A stretch of 64,000 bases of DNA from the NCBI RefSeq assembly GCF_039769985.1, contig NZ_JBDNCH010000002.1, forward strand, positions 3,782,001 to 3,846,000. Reading direction: 5' to 3'. Shown one piece after another: positions 37,239-46,721 of the stretch (its first letter is position 1; every line of letters begins with the position of its first letter). Both the position numbers and the translations under genes were made by a program. The notes below the pieces were generated by a model that saw only the letters and a program-made list of their open reading frames with translations, did not search any database and was not told where the DNA came from. The stretch is from Ponticoccus litoralis. Lineage in GTDB: Bacteria > Pseudomonadota > Alphaproteobacteria > Rhodobacterales > Rhodobacteraceae.

Positions 37239-38346
37239 TCAGAGCGCCATGTCGTCGCGGTGGATCAGCACGGCCCGGCCCGGATAGCCGAGGATGGTCT
37301 CGATCTCGGCGCTTTGGTGGCCGGCGATGGCGCGGGCTTCGGCGGCGGTATAGCGTGTCAGCCCCTGCCCCAGACCGGTGCCGTCCTGCGCGCGGATCGT
37401 CACCGGATCGCCACGGCCAAAGCCGCCTTCGACCTGGGTCAGCCCCGCCGGCAGCAGCGATTTGCCCGAGGCCAGCGCGCGGCTGGCGCCCGCGTCGATG
37501 ACCAGCGTGCCCTGCGGTTTCATCGCGGCGATCCAGCGCTTGCGGGCGGCATGCGGGTCCAGCTGCGGGGTGAAAAGCGTGGTGCGCTCGCCCTCCATGA
37601 TCCGCCGCAGCGGGTGCGGCGCGGCGCCGTGGGCGATCAGCATGGCACAGCCCGAGGCGGTGGCGGTCTTGGCCGCCATGACCTTGGTCTTCATGCCGCC
37701 CTTGGACAGGCCGGACCCGGCGTCGCCCGCCATGGCCTCGATCTCGGGTGTGATCTGGTCGACCACGGCGAGGTGCTGCGCGGCGGGATCGCTGGCGGGA
37801 TTGCCGGTGTAAAGCCCGTCGACATCCGAGAGCAGCACCAGCAGGTCCGAGCCTGCGGTGACGGCGATCTGCGCCGCGAGCCGGTCGTTGTCGCCGTAAC
37901 GGATTTCATCGGTGGCCACCGTGTCGTTCTCGTTCACGATGGGCACGATGCCATGGGACAGCAGCGTCGCCAGCGTCGCGCGCGCATTCAGGTAGCGGCG
38001 CCGGTCGGCGGTGTCTTCGAGGGTCAGCAGCAGTTGCGCGGCGGTCAGCCCGTGCGGCGCCAGCGCGTCCTCCCAGTGCCCGGGCGAGGCGGATCTGCCC
38101 CACCGCCGCCGCCGCCTGGCTTTGTTCCAGCGGCAGGTCGGGTTCGGTCAGGCCCAGTACCTGCCGCCCCAGCGCGATGGAGCCCGAGGACACGAGGATC
38201 ACCTCGGCGCCGCGCGCCTTCAGCGCCGCCACGTCCTCGGCGATGGCGGCCAGCCAGCCCGCGCGCAGCCCGCGCGTTTCCCGGTCCACCAGCAGGGCGG
38301 AGCCGATCTTGACCGTGACGCAGCGCGCGTCGGTCAGGGTTGCCAC
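37239..38346 (-). CDS. proB: Glutamate 5-kinase (one frameshift)
   Basis: ProB phosphorylates glutamate, the regulated first step of proline synthesis. The start is GTG at 38346, reading (M)ATLTDARCVTVKIGSALLVD. An extra C in the run at 38072-38074 shifts the frame after IRLARAL; the sequence resumes EDALAPHGLTAAQLLLTLED. The kinase domain then shows PIVNENDTVATDEIRYGDND and GGMKTKVMAAKTA, and a C-terminal PUA domain follows. The corrected length is 368 residues, close to E. coli ProB. It overlaps the obg stop by 13 bases. The break is taken as a sequence error. Confidence 0.92.
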
Positions 38347-39380
38347 GAGCCGTCCTCCTCCGCGTCGGGGTCGGCGGGGCGATCGGCGGCGCGGCGGGCC
38401 TGAACATGGGGCGCAAGGGCGCGCAGCACCTCTGTCACACCCTCGTTGGTGGCGCCCGACATCAGCATGACGTCCCCGGCGCCCGCCGCTTCGAGTTCTT
38501 CCTTGAGGAAGGCGCGTTCCTCGTCGTCCAGCGCGTCGATCTTGTTCAGCACCGTCACGCGGGGCTTGTCCGACAGGCCCGCGCCATAGGCGTCAAGCTC
38601 GTCGCAGATGGTCTGCCAGTCCTCGATCAGCGTGCCCGAGGTGCCGTCGATCAGGTGCAGCAGCACGGCGGAGCGTTCCACATGGCCGAGGAAGATGTCG
38701 CCCAGGCCCCGACCTTCATGCGCGCCCTCGATCAGGCCGGGGATGTCGGCCACGACGAATTCGCGCCCGTCCGCCGAGACGACGCCGAGGTTCGGGTGCA
38801 GCGTGGTAAAGGGATAATCGGCAATCTTGGGCCGCGCGTTCGATGTCGCGGCGAGGAAGGTGGACTTGCCCGCGTTGGGCAGCCCCACCAATCCGACGTC
38901 GGCGATCAGCTTCAGCCGCAGCCAGAGCGTGCGCTCGACGCCCTCTTGCCCCGGGTTGGCGCGGCGCGGCCCCCGGTTGGTCGAGGTCTTGAAGCGCAGG
39001 TTGCCCCAGCCGCCGTTGCCGCCCTTGGCCAGAAGCACGCGGTCGCCCAGCGTGGCGAGATCGGCCACCACGGTTTCCTCGTCCTCTTCGAGGATCTCGG
39101 TGCCCACGGGCACGCGCAGCACGATGTCGTCGCCATCCTTGCCGGTGCGGTTGCGGCCCATGCCGCCCTGCCCGTTCTGCGCGAACCAGTGCTGCTGGTA
39201 GCGGAAGTCGATGAGCGTGTTCAGCCCATCCACCGCCTCGACCCAGACAGAGCCGCCGGTGCCGCCGTCGCCGCCGTCCGGGCCGCCGAATTCGATAAAC
39301 TTCTCGCGCCGGAAAGAGATGCAGCCGTTGCCGCCCGAACCGGAGCGGATGTAGACCTTGCAGAGATCGAGGAATTTCAT
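38334..39380 (-). CDS. obg: GTPase ObgE/CgtA
   Basis: Obg is an essential ribosome-associated GTPase. The N-terminal glycine-rich Obg fold (MKFLDLCKVYIRSGSGGNGC to KGGNGGWGN) spans about 1-158. It is followed by the G domain with GLPNAGKST (G1), DIPGLIEGAHEG (G3), NKIDALDD (G4) and MSGATNEG (G5). The 348-residue length is normal. The ATG at 39380 is the first residue of the family. It overlaps the proB GTG start, so translation is probably coupled. Confidence 0.96.
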   Translation of the reverse strand: MKFLDLCKVYIRSGSGGNGCISFRREKFIEFGGPDGGDGGTGGSVWVEAVDGLNTLIDFRYQQHWFAQNGQGGMGRNRTGKDGDDIVLRVPVGTEILEEDEETVVADLATLGDRVLLAKGGNGGWGNLRFKTSTNRGPRRANPGQEGVERTLWLRLKLIADVGLVGLPNAGKSTFLAATSNARPKIADYPFTTLHPNLGVVSADGREFVVADIPGLIEGAHEGRGLGDIFLGHVERSAVLLHLIDGTSGTLIEDWQTICDELDAYGAGLSDKPRVTVLNKIDALDDEERAFLKEELEAAGAGDVMLMSGATNEGVTEVLRALAPHVQARRAADRPADPDAEEDGSWQP

Positions 39381-39449
39381 GGGTGGTGGCTTTCGTCAGG
39401 GCTGGCCCGCGCTTAACGGGTTTTGGTCAGGGGAACAAGCGAGGCCGCA

Positions 39450-39974
39450 TCACGGCAGCGGCGCATCGGCGGGCAGATGGACCCGTTCGACCGGCACCGG
39501 ACCGCCCCGGAAATGCGCATGGCGGCGCAGCGTTTCGGTCGGGCCGAGGAAGCCCAGCTTGGCCAGCACCCGCGCGGAGCCGGCGTTTCCGGTGATCCAG
39601 CCGGAGTGGATCGTGGCCCGGTGGCGTGCGCGGTGATCGGTCAGCATGGCCCGCGCCGCCTCTGTCATCAAGCCGCGGCCCCAGGCATCGACGCGCAGCC
39701 AGTAGCCCAGTTCCCAGCCCTCGGACCGGTCATCGGCAAAGCTGTTCGCCGCCTCGATGGTGATCACGCCGCAGGATGTCCCGCCCGCGTCGATGACGCG
39801 CGTGCCGGGGCCGCTGCCGAAGCGCGCGACGAAATCCCGTGCATGGGCCAGCCTGTAGGGGTGCGGCGGCGAGGTGAGCCATTGCTGCACCTCGAGCCGT
39901 GCGATTTCTGTCGCGATCCAGTCCGCGTCTCCGGCCCGAACAGGCCGGAGGACCAGCCGCTCTGTCCGGAGCAT
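39450..39974 (-). CDS. GNAT family N-acetyltransferase (RimJ-like), first of two
   Basis: The 174-residue protein begins MLRTERLVLRPVRAGDAD, the typical start of the RimJ/RimL acetyltransferase_3 family, and has the acetyl-CoA loop region YWLRVDAWGRGLMTEAAR and NAGSARVLAKLGF. The target is unknown. ATG 39974 follows GAGGA; upstream ATG 40052 lacks a site and overlaps the next gene. It shares 15% or so visible motif identity with its neighbour at 39985, suggesting an old duplication. It is conserved between rpmA and obg in this clade, as far as I recall. Confidence 0.82.
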   Translation of the reverse strand: MLRTERLVLRPVRAGDADWIATEIARLEVQQWLTSPPHPYRLAHARDFVARFGSGPGTRVIDAGGTSCGVITIEAANSFADDRSEGWELGYWLRVDAWGRGLMTEAARAMLTDHRARHRATIHSGWITGNAGSARVLAKLGFLGPTETLRRHAHFRGGPVPVERVHLPADAPLP

Positions 39975-39984
39975 GGGCGTATCC

Positions 39985-40521
39985 TCAGAGTTTGCGCAGG
40001 TAGGTCCAGGTTGGCACCTTGGCGGCGCGCGAGACGGAATAGGCTTCGGCATCGCCGATGTATTCGAAGCCGCAGTTCACCAGCACCCGGGCCGAGGCCG
40101 GGTTGTCCTGAAAGACACTGGCGAACATCGTGGCGTTCTTCATCGGGTTGGCCTCGACCAGCGCGCGCACCGCTTCCGAGGCGAGGCCGGTGTTCCAGAA
40201 CGGCGGCGCGACCCAGTAGCCGACCTCGGACTGGTTGCCCTCCATCCGTTCCAGCGCGATCACGCCCATCAGTTCGGCACCGCCGGACTTGGTCGCATCC
40301 ATGGCCCAGATATCCTCGACCCGTTCCGGCGCGATGGCGCGGGTGACATAGGCCTCGGTCGCGCCGGGCGGCAGCGGATGCGGAATAGAGGTGGTCATGG
40401 TCGCCACGCGTTTGTCGCCGGAATAATGCTCCAGCAGGCCCATGTCGGACCGACGCAGCGGGCGCAGGTCGAAACGATCCGTTTCAACCGTCGGCTGATC
40501 CATGACGTTATGAAGGCCCAT
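39985..40521 (-). CDS. GNAT family N-acetyltransferase (RimJ-like), second of two
   Basis: The 178-residue protein has TDRFDLRPLRRSDMGLL, EVGYWVAPPFWNTGLASEAVRAL and NPASARVLVNCGFEYIGD, matching acetyltransferase_3 proteins. ATG 40521 is preceded by GAGGAGAG, a strong site, and is preferred to 40542. The target is unknown; cluster position next to ribosomal protein genes makes a ribosomal or translation-factor target possible but unproved. Confidence 0.82.
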   Translation of the reverse strand: MGLHNVMDQPTVETDRFDLRPLRRSDMGLLEHYSGDKRVATMTTSIPHPLPPGATEAYVTRAIAPERVEDIWAMDATKSGGAELMGVIALERMEGNQSEVGYWVAPPFWNTGLASEAVRALVEANPMKNATMFASVFQDNPASARVLVNCGFEYIGDAEAYSVSRAAKVPTWTYLRKL

Positions 40522-40684
40522 CTGCACTCTCCTCTCGTGCAACCGCCTGTAATTCGGGCCTTTGCAGGCCCTGCGGATACAAGTCGTTTCTGTTCAGAAT
40601 GTGACCGATCCGTGCCGAACAAACGGCACAGGGGACCGGCCATCAGACCGATCCCCCGAATATCCTGCGACGTCGTCGGTCGGT

Positions 40685-40954
40685 TTACTCCGCGGCCTCG
40701 GCCACCGGCAGCACCGAAATGAAGGTGCGGCCCTTGAGGCCCTTGCGGAAGTTCACGGCGCCTTCGGCGGTTGCGAAGATCGTGTGATCCTTGCCCATGC
40801 CAACGCCTTCGCCCGGCCAGAACTTCGTGCCGCGCTGGCGCACGATGATGTTGCCCGGAATCGCAGCCTGGCCACCGTACAGTTTCACGCCAAGACGGCG
40901 TCCGGCGGAGTCGCGACCGTTGCGGGAGGAACCGCCTGCCTTTTTATGTGCCAT
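40685..40954 (-). CDS. rpmA: 50S ribosomal protein L27
   Basis: The 89-residue protein starts MAHKKAGGSSRNGRDSAGRR, the conserved N-terminus that reaches the peptidyl-transferase centre, and continues GNIIVRQRGTKFWPGEGVGMG. It lies 25 bases after rplU and is surely co-transcribed with it. No N-terminal extension of the Firmicutes cleaved type is present. Confidence 0.97.
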   Translation of the reverse strand: MAHKKAGGSSRNGRDSAGRRLGVKLYGGQAAIPGNIIVRQRGTKFWPGEGVGMGKDHTIFATAEGAVNFRKGLKGRTFISVLPVAEAAE

Positions 40955-40979
40955 GTGTCTCTCTCCTTGCTATCGCGGC

Positions 40980-41573
40980 TTACGCCAGCGTCTTTGCCTG
41001 TTCGACCCACTCGGCCTTCACCTTGGCGCCCTCGAAGGTCTCGGGGTCGACTGCGGCGAGGGCGGCGAAGGTGGTGACGCCGGCTTCGTTCAGCTTCTTG
41101 GCGGCGGCGGGGCCGACACCGGTGATCTGCGTCAGGTCGTCGCCCTCGGCTGCGGGGGCGGCTGCCTTGGCGGCCTTTGCCTTCGCCGGGGCGGCGTCAG
41201 CAGCGGCCTTCGGCGCGGAACCCGCACCAACGGCGGCCTTCACGCCGGTCTTGTCGCCGCCTTCGGACAGGATCTCGGTGATCCGCAGAAGGGTCAGCTG
41301 CTGGCGGTGGCCCTTGGTGCGCTGCGAGCTGTGCTTGCGGCGGCGCTTCACGAAGTGGATGAGCTTGTCACCCTTGACCTGATCCACGACCTCGGCCTGA
41401 ACGGCAGCACCGGCCACGAGCGGCGCACCGACGACGGGGCTGTCGCCACCGATCATCAGGATGTCGTTGAACTGGACGGTTTCACCGGCATCGGCTGCCA
41501 GCTTTTCCACCCGGAGCGTATCGCCGGCTGCAACCTTGTACTGCTTGCCACCGGTTTTCATCACCGCGAACAT
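40980..41573 (-). CDS. rplU: 50S ribosomal protein L21 with long C-terminal extension
   Basis: The first 103 residues are a standard L21 (MFAVMKTGGKQYKVAAGDTL, KGDKLIHFVKRRRKHSSQRTKGHRQ). About 95 extra residues follow: an Ala/Lys-rich linker (APAKAKAAKAAAPAAE), then a helix-hairpin-helix-like domain (LTQITGVGPAAAKKLNEAG, TFAALAAVDPETFEG). Such extensions are seen in Rhodobacterales L21; the added domain may bind nucleic acid, but its role is not known. The gene heads the rplU-rpmA series. Confidence 0.95.
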   Translation of the reverse strand: MFAVMKTGGKQYKVAAGDTLRVEKLAADAGETVQFNDILMIGGDSPVVGAPLVAGAAVQAEVVDQVKGDKLIHFVKRRRKHSSQRTKGHRQQLTLLRITEILSEGGDKTGVKAAVGAGSAPKAAADAAPAKAKAAKAAAPAAEGDDLTQITGVGPAAAKKLNEAGVTTFAALAAVDPETFEGAKVKAEWVEQAKTLA

Positions 41574-41683
41574 GCGCGTCTTCCTTTTCTCTCCCGCGTT
41601 CTGCGGCCCCCGGGGTTCCGGGCGTTTCGGGCCGGGCTACCGTGCCGCCTCGAACAGCGTGCCCCATCGGGGCATCGATTGAC

Positions 41684-41715
41684 CAAAAACAAAAGGCGGG
41701 GCCGAAGCCCCGTCT
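41684..41715 (-). terminator. Intrinsic terminator after DUF2059 gene, upstream of rplU
   Basis: On the minus strand a ten-base stem (AAGACGGGGC/GCCCCGCCTT with one G-T pair, loop TTCG) is followed by TTTGTTTTTGG. It lies 62 bases past the DUF2059 stop. A possible promoter TTGACA-N16-GATAGA (41755-41728) just upstream would start RNA close to this hairpin. Confidence 0.8.
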
Positions 41716-41777
41716 TGTGTGCCTTTCTCTATCCCCGGCGCGCTTGCGTTGTCAAGCCCTTCGCCCCGCCGGTCCGC

Positions 41778-42644
41778 CTAGAGATCCTGCCCCTGCATCT
41801 GCTGCGCCGCCACCGGGCCAAGCGCATAGGACAGATCGTCGTACATGGCATTGAAGGCGGCAAACAGGGCCTGGTTCAGCGCCCTGCCCTCTTCCGAGGC
41901 CGAGACCTCGATATAGGTGTCCAGCGTCTCGTCGTCGAGCGGATCATAGGCCATCAGCAGGAAGGCGTGCAGCCATTCCTCGGTGTCGAAGCGGGTCTCT
42001 TCCTCCTGCGCCCAGACGTCGCTGATGATGTCGCCCTCGGACAGTTGCATCGCGCCGCCGTCGACGAGGCCGCTGTAGAACTGGAACGAGGCATTGAGCG
42101 CCCCCGCCACGTTCGCCTCCAGCAGGTCGTTGACCGCGATGAACCGCCCCAGCTGGTCAAGCCGCGGATCCTCGTCGACCTGCGCGGCACGGAAGCCGTC
42201 GCGCGCGGCCTGCTCGACGTCGTCGTCGATCAGGGCCCGGCGCGCTTCCAGCTCCAGCCCGACGATGCGCTGCCCGGTCTCGCCCTCGAAGAAGCTCAGC
42301 AGCGGGTCGAGATCGGTGCCCGCGATGGCCTCGGCAAAATCCTCGCGGACGGCGGCTTCCATCCGGGTGGTGTCGTAGACATCGTCCAGCATCCCGGTCC
42401 AGCGCGCCGAGGCGCTGTCGGCGAACATGTCCCGCCCCAGCTCGTCGCCGTATGCCATGCCCTCTTCGCGCATGATCCCGATCATCTCGGGCAGCCGCAG
42501 GGCCTCGAACAGGTCGTCGACCGGTTCGGCCCCGGCGGGCAGCGCCCAGAGCGCGGACAGTCCGAAGGACGTCAGTGCCCCCATCGCGGAAGGCCCGCCC
42601 TGAGTCCTGCCATTGTTCCGAAGCCTTGCCGACATATCCGTCAT
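41778..42644 (-). CDS. DUF2059 domain-containing exported protein
   Basis: The 288-residue protein has a hydrophobic stretch near residues 22-40 (LTSFGLSALWALPAGAEPVD) that looks like a signal peptide, so the true start may be the ATG at M21. The acidic helical body includes EAAVREDFAEAIAGTDLDPLLSFFEGETGQRI, typical of DUF2059. Function is unknown; periplasmic location is inferred. It has its own terminator and lies upstream of rplU on the same strand. Confidence 0.75.
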   Translation of the reverse strand: MTDMSARLRNNGRTQGGPSAMGALTSFGLSALWALPAGAEPVDDLFEALRLPEMIGIMREEGMAYGDELGRDMFADSASARWTGMLDDVYDTTRMEAAVREDFAEAIAGTDLDPLLSFFEGETGQRIVGLELEARRALIDDDVEQAARDGFRAAQVDEDPRLDQLGRFIAVNDLLEANVAGALNASFQFYSGLVDGGAMQLSEGDIISDVWAQEEETRFDTEEWLHAFLLMAYDPLDDETLDTYIEVSASEEGRALNQALFAAFNAMYDDLSYALGPVAAQQMQGQDL

Positions 42645-42857
42645 GCTCCTGCCTGTGCCTGCTGATATCTCGATGACCTAGAGCAGGCGGTGTCCGGCAA
42701 CAAGCGCCCCTGTCGGTTTTGCGCAAGAGCACGCCCATCCCGGGCCGGTCGGCCCCGCTCCGGCAGGGGGCGCCCGGGGATCCCGCAAACTTTCTTTGCA
42801 AATGCTGTTGCAAGCGGAATCCGAATTGGCTAAACGCCCCGCTACCAAGACCCCCGC

Positions 42858-42947
42858 GGAGAGGTGCCGGAGTGGTCGAACGGGGCGGTCTCGAAAACCG
42901 TTGTCCCTTCACGGGGACCCGGGGTTCGAATCCCTGTCTCTCCGCCA
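42858..42947 (+). tRNA. tRNA-Ser (anticodon CGA)
   Basis: This is a class II tRNA with acceptor stem GGAGAGG/TCTCTCC (last pair G-T), discriminator G and encoded CCA at 42945-42947. The anticodon loop is CTCGAAA, giving anticodon CGA for TCG codons. A long variable arm (TTGTCCCTTCACGGGGAC) follows and the T arm holds GGTTCGAATCC. A G/C hairpin follows directly. Confidence 0.95.
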
Positions 42948-43653
42948 CTTCCCCCAAGGCCTTGATGCCAAGGGGGAAAAGCAAGCGATCCCCATAAATC
43001 CGCCCTGTCCATCACGGACCACAAGGGTACGGCTGGAACATGCCCGCTTTCAGCCAAACCAGTAAGCCGGGAACCGTCCGGTTTCTCTGCATGGCCGCCC
43101 CCATGGACCTGGTCGGGAAGGTCACGCCTTGGGTCGCCAGATTTTTCGACAATGAAATCGAGAGCGGGCTTGGATGTTCAGCCCCGGCCTCTCTGTCCAG
43201 CCCGGCCTTGGAATAGGCCCCGCGCCCTGTGCCCTGTGCCGGTCGCAGGGCGCGCGCGCCGCAGCCGGTGACGCTGCGATCCCTGACATCGGCACCCCCC
43301 GGTTGATACTGGCGGACCTGCTTTCCCTCCGGCGCAAAGCCCCCTGCCGCCGGCAGCCATCCCCGGCGGCGCGCCCGCGCGATGCCCGCGTGTGCCGCCG
43401 GTTTCGATTTCTCTGGCCCACAGGTGCTGCCCTCCGCACCCAGCCCCTTGCCGCCCCCGACCTCCCGCAGGCGACATCACCCCCGTCTTCGCAGACACAG
43501 CGGATGGCTCTCGCGGCGCGTCTTGCCACGGCCTGCGCATTGCCGATCGGCCTGCCAAGGGGATCCGTCAGGCGGATCGGCCAGACGGATATGTCCGGTG
43601 CGCGCTTCTGGCCGCGCCGGGGGTCTCGGCGCGACCGGGACAGTCCGGCGCCC
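42948..43653. other. Unassigned stretch after tRNA-Ser
   Basis: This 706-base gap starts with a hairpin (TTCCCCC/GGGGGAA, about 42949-42977) that may end the tRNA transcript. Beyond it I find no ORF with a supportable family, signal or ribosome site, no repeat of the tRNA 3-prime end, and no integrase, so there is no evidence of an integrated element. Several shorter palindromes are present. Confidence 0.5.
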
Positions 43654-46201
43654 CTACAGGTAGCGGATCACGATCACCGCGCCCGGAAAGGAATTGCCGT
43701 CGGACGGGCGCAGCGGCGAAACCAGAACCGCCGTCCGGCGGCCCTCGACCTCGCCCTCCGCCTCTTGCGGTTCGCCGCTTTCCGCAACCCGGGCGACGAG
43801 ATCGGGCAGGTCGACAAACCCCAGCCGCGGGCTGATCACGGACAGAGGGCGGTCGGTATCATGGGCGACCATGCCGAAGTCGCGCGACATCAGGCGGCTG
43901 AAGCGCTGGATGCGGCCCTCGGGGTCCACCTGGATCACCCCCATCCTCATCAGGTCCATCACGAATTCTGTGCTGTCGTTCAGCTCGGACAACTGCTGGA
44001 TCTTGCGCTCGTGCTCGGAGCTGACAGAGACGAGCTCTTCGTTGACCGCGTGCAGCTCTTCGTTCGAGGCCTGCAGTTCCTCGTTCGAGGCCTGCAACTC
44101 TTCGTTCGAGGCCTGCAACTCCTCGTTCGAGGCCTGCAACTCCTCGCCGCTGGCCTCCAGTCGCTCGGTCACCTGCTTCAGGGTCTGTTCGCTCAGGCGC
44201 AGGTCGCGCTCCAGCTCGCGGACCCGCCCCGTCACAAGGGACATGTCGTCGCTGCTGACCGGGCTGGCCCCGGCGGGGGCGGCAGGACCTCTTCGCCGCC
44301 CTCCATCGTGACCGCCACTAGCATGATCTTGACCCGGGCGCTTTGCTCCAGCGCCTCGATCCGCACCGTGCATTGCTGCTGGCGGCCCGCCACAAGCGTC
44401 ACCGTCACGCTGCGGGTAAAGACCTCCAGTGCGCCCTGCCGCAGCTTTTCCATGCCGACCTTGATCGGGAAATGAAGATCCGGGTGAACGATGTCCTCGA
44501 CGGTCCAGTCCGCGAGGTTGTTCATCGTGTCGACGAAGGCGGCGGCGGCGCCGAACCAGCCCAGCACCGTGCCTTCCCCTGTCACCAGAATCGAAGAGGG
44601 CGCGTAGCGGCGCAGCAGCAGGTTGTAGCTTTTGATCAGGACGTCGCGGTTCCGGATATCCGCGATATCGGCGATCATCGTGCGATCCTGCGCCACCGAA
44701 CGGCTGCGGTTGACGATCGGCTCTGTCCGGGACTGCGGCAGGCTTTGCTGGTGCATCGCGGCGGGGTCGACGAAACGCCTGTCGGTGGTCTTGCGATACA
44801 ACCGCCAGCGCGCGTCGACAGTGGCGAATTCCTCGGTAAAGCGCCCGACGCTTTCCGAGCCGCCCAGCATCAGGTGCCCGTCATGGCGCAGGCCGAACAG
44901 GAACATCGACAGCACCTGCGCCTGCGGCTCTTCGCGCAGGTAGATGAACAGGTTGCGGCAGGAAATCAGGTCGAGGTTCATGAAGGGCGGATCGCGCAGC
45001 ACATCATGGGTCGAGAAGATCATCTTCTGCCGCAGCACCGGATCAACGACGAAGAGGTTGCCCTGCCTTTCGAAGTATCGCGACAGGTGCCCGGACGGCA
45101 TATTGGCCAGCGCGGAGGGGGTGTAGATGCCCAGCGAGGCGCGCTCCAGCGAACCGCGATGCACATCCGTGGCGATGATGCGGAACTTGCGGTTCGACTT
45201 GGCCTTCTCAAGCGCCTCGGTCAGTTCGATGGCGATGGTATAGGCCTCTTCACCGCTGGCGCAGGCGGGCACCCAGATGCGGATCGGCGTGCCGTCGTGT
45301 TCGGCCCCGGCCAGCGGGTCCAGCAGCTTTTGCCGCAGCGCCACAACCGCCTCTGGGTCGCGGTAGAACTGGGTCACGCCGATCAGCAGGTCCTGATACA
45401 GCTGGTCGAGGGCGGTCTTGTCGCTGGCAAGAAAGGCCGCGTAGTCCTCCAGCCGCTCAAAGCCGCGCAGCTGCTGGCGGCGCTGGATGCGGCGCTGCAC
45501 ATTGGCGTGGCGATAGGCGGTGAAGTCGATTTTGCGGTTTTCCTCGAGCAGGCGCATGATCCGCGCCAGCGCCCCCTCCTCGGCCTCGGCGCCGCTGCGG
45601 GCGCCGCTGGCCTCGCGCAGAAGCTCGGCGATGGCCCGTGGCATGTCACCGGCGGACAGGACGCGCGTGGCCGCGCCTTCGCCGATCGCCGCAAGCGGCA
45701 TGGAATCGAAACGCGCCTCTGTCGGGGTCTGGGCGAGGACGGGAATGCCCCCGGCCTTCAGGATCCGCGCGCCCTTGGCCCCGTCGCGGCCCGAACCGGA
45801 GAGCACGACGCCAAGGCTGAAGCCACCGCTTCGCCCGGCCAGCGACTGAAACACCGCGTCGACGGGCAGATGCGGACGCGTGGCCTCGTCGGAATAGGCG
45901 GTTTCGCGGAAGCGGTCGTCGACGATCTCGACATAGGCGTTCGGACGGTTGAGGTAGATCGTGTCCGGCTCGATCGCCAGCCCGTCCTCGACCGGCCGGA
46001 TCGCAAGGCGCGAGCGCCGGGCCAGAAGCTCATCCATGCGCGACCGGTACTCGGGCGACAGATGCTGGACCACGACAAAGGCCCAGCCCGCGGACAGCGG
46101 CGCGGCCTCGAAGAAGGCCTCGAGCGGCTCAAGCCCGCCGGTACCGACGCACCGATGACAACGAGCGGTATTCCCTGTGCGGCGGGTTCCTGTTGTGCCA
46201 T
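43654..46201 (-). CDS. CheB-CheR-PAS fusion protein (two frameshifts)
   Basis: The protein of about 848 residues joins a CheB methylesterase domain (about 1-190; GASAGGLEPLEAF, VVQHLSPEYRSRM), a CheR methyltransferase domain (about 205-470; RIWVPACASGEEAYTIAI, DLISCRNLFIYL), a PAS region, a long coiled coil and a C-terminal PAS. There is no receiver before CheB. The frame breaks at 46142-46143 (extra TA) within the first CheB motif and at about 44270 (one missing base) after LPPPPG. Both corrections give continuous family sequence. Such fusions act with histidine kinases outside classical chemotaxis. It is divergent from a single-receiver gene. Confidence 0.85.
44061..44144. repeat. Four tandem 21-bp repeats within the CheB-CheR-PAS gene
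   Basis: Four copies of a 21-base unit beginning CGTTCGAGGCCTGCA, with one to three differences between copies, encode ELQASNE heptads. This is the coiled-coil linker; copy number could vary by slippage. Confidence 0.85.
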
Positions 46202-46282
46202 GCACCCCCTACAGCCCGTATCTTTTCCCTTTGCACACTAATATCACACATTTGCGTGAATTCTTCAATCCGGAGGCGAAGC

Positions 46283-46645
46283 ATGGCGCGTATCCTGATC
46301 GCGGACGACGATGCCGACTATCGTGCCGCCTTCATCACCGCGATGCAGGCACTGGGCCACGCGGTCACCGGGGTGGCCTCCGGTCAGGAGGTGCTTCCGG
46401 CGCTGGCCCGCTGCCCGGCGGACATCGTCTTTCTCGACGTCCTGATGGAGGGCGGCGGCGCGCTGTCCACGCTGCACAGCCTGCACGCGCACGACCCCGC
46501 GCTGCCCGTCGTCATCGTGACCGGCCACATGGAGCTTGTGCTTTCGCCGCTGTTCACCGAAGGGTTGCGGCTGGCCTCGGCCCGGTTCCACAAGACAGAG
46601 CCGCTGTCGTCCTTCGACCGGACCGTGCGCCGCCTGACCGCATGA
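46283..46645 (+). CDS. Single-domain response regulator
   Basis: The 120-residue protein is a bare receiver: acidic pocket LIADDDADYR, phosphoacceptor Asp in IVFLDVLMEGG near residue 53, Thr in VIVTGH and Lys in RFHKTEP. There is no output domain, so it should act by phosphotransfer or protein binding. CGGAGG precedes the ATG. It lies between the CheB-CheR fusion (divergent) and a hybrid kinase (same strand, about 76 bases on), so partnership with that kinase is inferred. Confidence 0.87.
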   Translation: MARILIADDDADYRAAFITAMQALGHAVTGVASGQEVLPALARCPADIVFLDVLMEGGGALSTLHSLHAHDPALPVVIVTGHMELVLSPLFTEGLRLASARFHKTEPLSSFDRTVRRLTA

Positions 46646-46721
46646 CCGGACGCCACGCCGCCCCGGCGCCTGCCGAAACCGACCGCCCCCGGCCCCGACC
46701 CGGCTGCGCCGCGCGCGGCTG

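Noticed and set aside
41728..41755. TTGACA-N16-GATAGA as an rplU promoter with attenuator
   Set aside because: The predicted RNA start would fall within a few bases of the terminator stem, which then could not form a useful leader; kept only as a remark.
44061..44144. Tandem 21-bp units as a CRISPR-like array
   Set aside because: Units are contiguous with no spacers and encode in-frame coiled-coil heptads.
35126..46143. GGTACC at two frameshifts as cloning-site scars
   Set aside because: Only two inserted bases are involved, flanking genes are continuous, and no vector sequence is seen.
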